Shown here in pieces: positions 61,201-64,000 of a stretch of 64,000 nucleotides of DNA. A model generated the notes under the pieces. The model was not told where the DNA came from. It searched no databases and worked only from the letters and a program-made list of their open reading frames with translations. Every line of letters starts with the position of its first letter. Within the stretch, counting starts at the first letter, position 1. Both the position numbers and the translations under genes were made by a program. Source of the DNA: [Clostridium] celerecrescens 18A (GTDB lineage: Bacteria; Bacillota; Clostridia; Lachnospirales; Lachnospiraceae); NCBI RefSeq assembly GCF_002797975.1, contig NZ_PGET01000001.1, forward strand, positions 4,762,001-4,826,000, written 5' to 3'.

Positions 61201-61569
61201 ATGTTCAAAGTTTTTCATATAGGAGAAGAGAAAGATTTTTCCTGGAGTATGATAGGGAATATAGCAGAAGGGAGAAGGAATCTGGCGTCCCTGCAAAACA
61301 GCCTGGAGGTACATAAGATAGGCATTCTAAGAATTGAAAAGTTTGATCCCCGCACTGGAGATGTGGTCCTGACTGCTGGGGAAGACCTGGATTGTTCCGG
61401 ACTCCCTGTGACGGGAGATCAAGTGTGTAATTATGACGAAGGATTTCTTTCCGGCGTTTTAAAGGAATACACGGGAAAGGATTATCTTGTAAAAGAGGTT
61501 GATTGCTGGGCCAGCGGTGCAAGTGTATGCAGATTTGAGGCTAATGTCGATCAACAAGCGAAGGTGTAG
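61201..61569 (+). CDS. V4R-domain protein
   Basis: This 122-residue protein is a stand-alone V4R (4-vinyl reductase) domain, a fold that binds small hydrophobic or metal-containing ligands in sensors. The conserved end CWASGASVCRFE is characteristic, preceded by GFLSGVLKEYTGKDYLVKEVDCW. GGGGGAGG precedes the ATG. Its stop lies 3 bases before the start of a GGDEF gene, so both are co-translated and probably form a sensor-cyclase pair. Confidence 0.78.
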   Translation: MFKVFHIGEEKDFSWSMIGNIAEGRRNLASLQNSLEVHKIGILRIEKFDPRTGDVVLTAGEDLDCSGLPVTGDQVCNYDEGFLSGVLKEYTGKDYLVKEVDCWASGASVCRFEANVDQQAKV

Positions 61570-61572
61570 TGG

Positions 61573-62805
61573 ATGACAGAAAAAGATGCGTCTGTACTTT
61601 TGGAGCAGATTCGCAATATCATTTTAAATAAGCCGGTTTTCGGGGAGCTGGAGGAGAAGGCACAGGTATATTCAGATCTGGAGCAGGCAGTTTTCTATCT
61701 TTCTCATTGTCTTATGGAATCCAATGAGCTTCTTAAGAATCTGGCGGAAGGGAACTTAAATGTTCCTCTGCCTGACCGCCACAATTTTCAGGCAGGTGAA
61801 TTAAAACAGCTTCATGCTGCTTTAAAGCATCTGGCGTGGCAGACCGAACAGGTGATCAAGGGAGATTATAAGCAGCGGGTGAATTTCATGGGGGATTTTT
61901 CCCAGGCATTTAATGAAATGGTAGTCCAGCTGGAAATAAGGGAAAATGAGTTGAAAGAGCAGGCAGATAAGATCAAAAGGTTTAATAGGCTGCTGATATT
62001 CATTATAAACAGTCTGAAGGAATGGGTTGTTGTTATAGAAGAAGAGAACGAGACGGTATTATATACCAATGATTCAGCCAGAAAGAGGTTTTATGACCCC
62101 GGGACAAGGCAATTTGCCTGCGGGGGAGTAGATTGTCCCTTAATGGCCCGCTTAAAATCCCATACCGGCCTGGAACAGGAATTGCGGTATGAATTCAAAT
62201 GCTCCCGCAATAAGACCTTCCAGGTAAGGTCCTATTCCTTGTTGTGGGAGGATAAAAAGGCGGTGGTCCATCTCATGACGGATGTTACATATCAGAGGGA
62301 AAATGAAGCTTTCTTAGAGGTCATGGCCTATAAGGATGAACTGACCGGGCTGGATAACCGGCGCAGCGGCCTGCGTACCATTGACTCTTATATACAAAAG
62401 GGCATTCCCTTTTCCCTTTGCATGATTGATATGGACGGGCTGAAAAATATCAATGACCTGTACGGGCATTTATATGGAGATGAATATATAAAGTCCGTTT
62501 CGCAAGTGCTGAAGGACTCCGCCCGGGATATAGATATTACATGCCGGTTCGGAGGCGATGAGTTTATCATGCTGTTCCGGGGGTGCGACGAACAGACGGC
62601 AGAGGAAAGGATGGACCTGATCGATAAGAAACTGTCTGAAGTTGCGAAGGTCTATCCGATGTCCATCAGCTATGGAGTGGTTTATGTTGAAGAGGGGACG
62701 GAACTGTCTCCGGAAGCCGCTTTAAATATAGCAGATGAAAGAATGTACCGCTTTAAAAGGCGGCGAAAGAAGAAAAATAACGGGTTAGGCGGCAAAGGAA
62801 TTTAG
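61573..62805 (+). CDS. Soluble GGDEF protein with HAMP-like and PAS domains
   Basis: This predicted diguanylate cyclase has 410 residues and no membrane segment. Residues about 60-130 contain two HAMP-like blocks (LAEGNLNVPLPDRHNF; KGDYKQRVNFMGDFSQAFNEM) and a coiled linker. A PAS domain (about 150-235) has NDSARKRFY and a FACGGVDCPLM Cys pair. The GGDEF domain has CRFGGDEFIMLF, intact. It follows the V4R gene by 3 bases. HAMP without membrane anchoring is seen in poly-HAMP soluble sensors. Confidence 0.85.
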   Translation: MTEKDASVLLEQIRNIILNKPVFGELEEKAQVYSDLEQAVFYLSHCLMESNELLKNLAEGNLNVPLPDRHNFQAGELKQLHAALKHLAWQTEQVIKGDYKQRVNFMGDFSQAFNEMVVQLEIRENELKEQADKIKRFNRLLIFIINSLKEWVVVIEEENETVLYTNDSARKRFYDPGTRQFACGGVDCPLMARLKSHTGLEQELRYEFKCSRNKTFQVRSYSLLWEDKKAVVHLMTDVTYQRENEAFLEVMAYKDELTGLDNRRSGLRTIDSYIQKGIPFSLCMIDMDGLKNINDLYGHLYGDEYIKSVSQVLKDSARDIDITCRFGGDEFIMLFRGCDEQTAEERMDLIDKKLSEVAKVYPMSISYGVVYVEEGTELSPEAALNIADERMYRFKRRRKKKNNGLGGKGI

Positions 62806-62820
62806 AAAGCTCAACTTTTC

Positions 62821-62849
62821 TTGTGTTTTTTATGATTTTACATTATAAT
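62821..62849 (+). promoter_or_regulatory. Promoter of the methyltransferase operon
   Basis: TTGTGT (62821-62826), a 17-bp spacer and TATAAT (62844-62849) stand 37 bases before the methyltransferase start. Confidence 0.65.
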
Positions 62850-62885
62850 GATAGGCAGGTTAAATGAAATAGGAGCAAGAAAAGA

Positions 62886-63935
62886 ATGAGATTTATTGGA
62901 AGCAAGACATTGCTGCTGGACCAGATTAAGCATGTGATTGATGAAAAGGCGCCGGGAGCGGAGAGCTTTTGTGATATATTTTCTGGAACCGCAGCGGTTG
63001 CCAGATATTTTAAACAGTGGTACCAGGTCTGTTCCAATGACCTGCTGTACTTTTCCTATGTGCTGCAAAGGGCTACTGTTGAGAATGACAGTGTGCCGGA
63101 ATTTGCCCGTTTGCAGGATGAAACCGGAATCACGGATCCGGTAGATTTTTTTAACGGCAGGGAAAAAAAGGATTTAGAAGAGCTGCCAAAGGAGCGCCGG
63201 TTTTTTCAGAATACCTATGCTCCCACAGGCGGCCGCATGTATTTAAATGACGAGAATGCTCTGCGCATTGATTTTGCCAGGTGTACCGTGGAAGACTGGA
63301 AGGCTGCCGGACTGCTTAGTGAGGACGAATATTATTATCTAGTTGCCTGCATCGTGGAGGGGATCCCTTTTGTTTCCAATACCTCAGGAACCTATGGCGC
63401 ATTCCATAAAGCCTGGGAGAGGCGAAGCTACAAGCGGTATGAGCTGTACCGGCTGGCTGTGACACACAATGGAAAGCAGAACCGTTCTTTTAATGAAAAC
63501 GGAGTGGATCTTTTAACACGCCTTAAGGGGGACATCCTCTATATTGATCCTCCCTATAATGCGCGCCAGTATCTTTCCAATTACCATGTCCTTGAAACAG
63601 CTGCAAGATATGATTACCCAATGGTTCGGGGAGTTACCGGGCAGCGGCCTGACGAAGGGCAGAAATCTGAATTCTGTATGAAGAATAAGGTGGTTCCGGC
63701 GTTTGAAGAGCTGCTTAAGAATGCGCAGTTTAAGCATATCATCTTAAGCTACAGCACGGACGGGCTTATGACGGTAGATGAAATTGAGAAGGCCATGAAA
63801 AAGCACGGAAAGCCGGAAACCTTCCAGATCTATGAGATTCCATACCGGAGATACAAGAGCCGGAAGGTAAAGGAAACAGAACGGTTACGGGAGCTCTTGT
63901 TTTATATGGAAAAGCAGGTGCCGCCATGTACATAA
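62886..63935 (+). CDS. D12-class N6-adenine DNA methyltransferase
   Basis: This enzyme has 349 residues. The N-terminus MRFIGSKTLLLDQI and CDIFSGTAAVARYF form the SAM-binding motif I; the catalytic motif is YIDPPYNARQYLSNYHVLE (about 221-239). Its insert with SNTSGTYGAFHKAWE is typical of the D12 (Dam-like) class used by asymmetric-site type IIS systems. The stop overlaps a second methyltransferase start by 10 bases, so the two are coupled. The target sequence cannot be read. It may belong to a restriction-modification system continuing to the right. Confidence 0.88.
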   Translation: MRFIGSKTLLLDQIKHVIDEKAPGAESFCDIFSGTAAVARYFKQWYQVCSNDLLYFSYVLQRATVENDSVPEFARLQDETGITDPVDFFNGREKKDLEELPKERRFFQNTYAPTGGRMYLNDENALRIDFARCTVEDWKAAGLLSEDEYYYLVACIVEGIPFVSNTSGTYGAFHKAWERRSYKRYELYRLAVTHNGKQNRSFNENGVDLLTRLKGDILYIDPPYNARQYLSNYHVLETAARYDYPMVRGVTGQRPDEGQKSEFCMKNKVVPAFEELLKNAQFKHIILSYSTDGLMTVDEIEKAMKKHGKPETFQIYEIPYRRYKSRKVKETERLRELLFYMEKQVPPCT

Positions 63936-64000
63936 AAAGTCCTCTAAACTATACTGGGGGAAAATATAAGATTCTGGAACCCATTTTTGAGGCGTTTCCA
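63926..64000 (+). CDS. Second adenine-specific DNA methyltransferase, 3' end outside window
   Basis: The frame from ATG 63926 gives MYIKSPLNYTGGKYKILEPI, the N-terminal motif (NYTGGKYK) of Dam-type D12 methyltransferases. Only 25 codons are visible. It overlaps the first methyltransferase gene by 10 bases. Confidence 0.75.
   Translation, partial: MYIKSPLNYTGGKYKILEPIFEAFP

Noticed and set aside
1..64000. tRNA, rRNA or tmRNA genes
   Set aside because: No cloverleaf-type TTCGANTC arm with matching acceptor stem and no rRNA sequence was noticed on either strand, though weak cases cannot be excluded by eye.

Overview
The window looks like a chromosomal segment from a Gram-positive, low-to-mid GC Clostridia, most likely a Lachnospiraceae member of the Lacrimispora / 'Clostridium' clostridioforme type. 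This rests on strong AGGAGG ribosome sites, sigma-A promoters of TTGACA-17-TATAAT type, simple hairpin-plus-T terminators, lipoproteins with an LTAC lipobox, a solitary HydE, and many GGDEF proteins. It is an inference from gene content, not a database match.

Region 1 (1-7.2 kb) is a myo-inositol catabolic operon, iolA(partial)-iolC-iolD-iolE-iolG-iolB. It has a hairpin terminator or attenuator between iolA and iolC and a duplicated 52-bp palindromic element between iolG and iolB. Region 2 (7.3-22.3 kb) is housekeeping and transport: an MgtC-like protein, an oligopeptide ABC transporter (SBP, two permeases, two ATPases), a polar amino-acid ABC transporter (ATPase, SBP, two permeases) ending in a cytidylate-kinase-like protein, a CorA channel, a DEAD-box helicase with a hairpin-bearing leader, and a RlmD-type rRNA methyltransferase.

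Region 3 (22.3-34.7 kb) is more AT-rich by eye and is made of small accessory units. They are a DUF188 protein, GNAT, MFS, RidA with a divergent HxlR regulator, a second DEAD-box helicase, another HxlR regulator facing a cupin/VOC pair from overlapping divergent promoters, a TetR-flavodoxin-FAD oxidase operon with a clear operator, a MarR regulator, a dead class C beta-lactamase-like gene, a C39-like protein and a lipoprotein. Region 4 (34.9-44.6 kb) has a 1118-residue DUF11 repeat protein convergent with a soluble glucose/sorbosone dehydrogenase (neither shows a signal peptide), a HelD-like helicase, DUF4256, a metallo-hydrolase, and several gene remnants (PhnB-like, amidohydrolase-like, LuxR/MalT-like).

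Region 5 (44.6-64 kb) is rich in cyclic-di-GMP signalling: one GGDEF-EAL protein and three GGDEF proteins with different sensor parts (CACHE-like, 'CxxC' PAS-like, and a V4R/HAMP/PAS pair). Between them lie a GH105-type hydrolase with a long N-terminal extension, a VOC protein, HydE, a self-duplicated protein of unknown function, a small NTP pyrophosphohydrolase, a lone tyrosine recombinase, an MgtA-type P-ATPase and a DtxR/MntR regulator. The window ends in two overlapping adenine-methyltransferase genes, the left part of a probable restriction-modification locus.

The most unusual observations are two neighbouring genes (54.26 and 54.63 kb) whose only well-placed start codons are ATT and ATC; the divergent promoters at 28.04-28.09 kb that share one palindromic -35 hexamer; the DUF11/dehydrogenase pair without secretion signals; the duplicated 198-residue protein; and the tandem methyltransferases at the right edge. 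No CRISPR array, rRNA or tRNA was seen.
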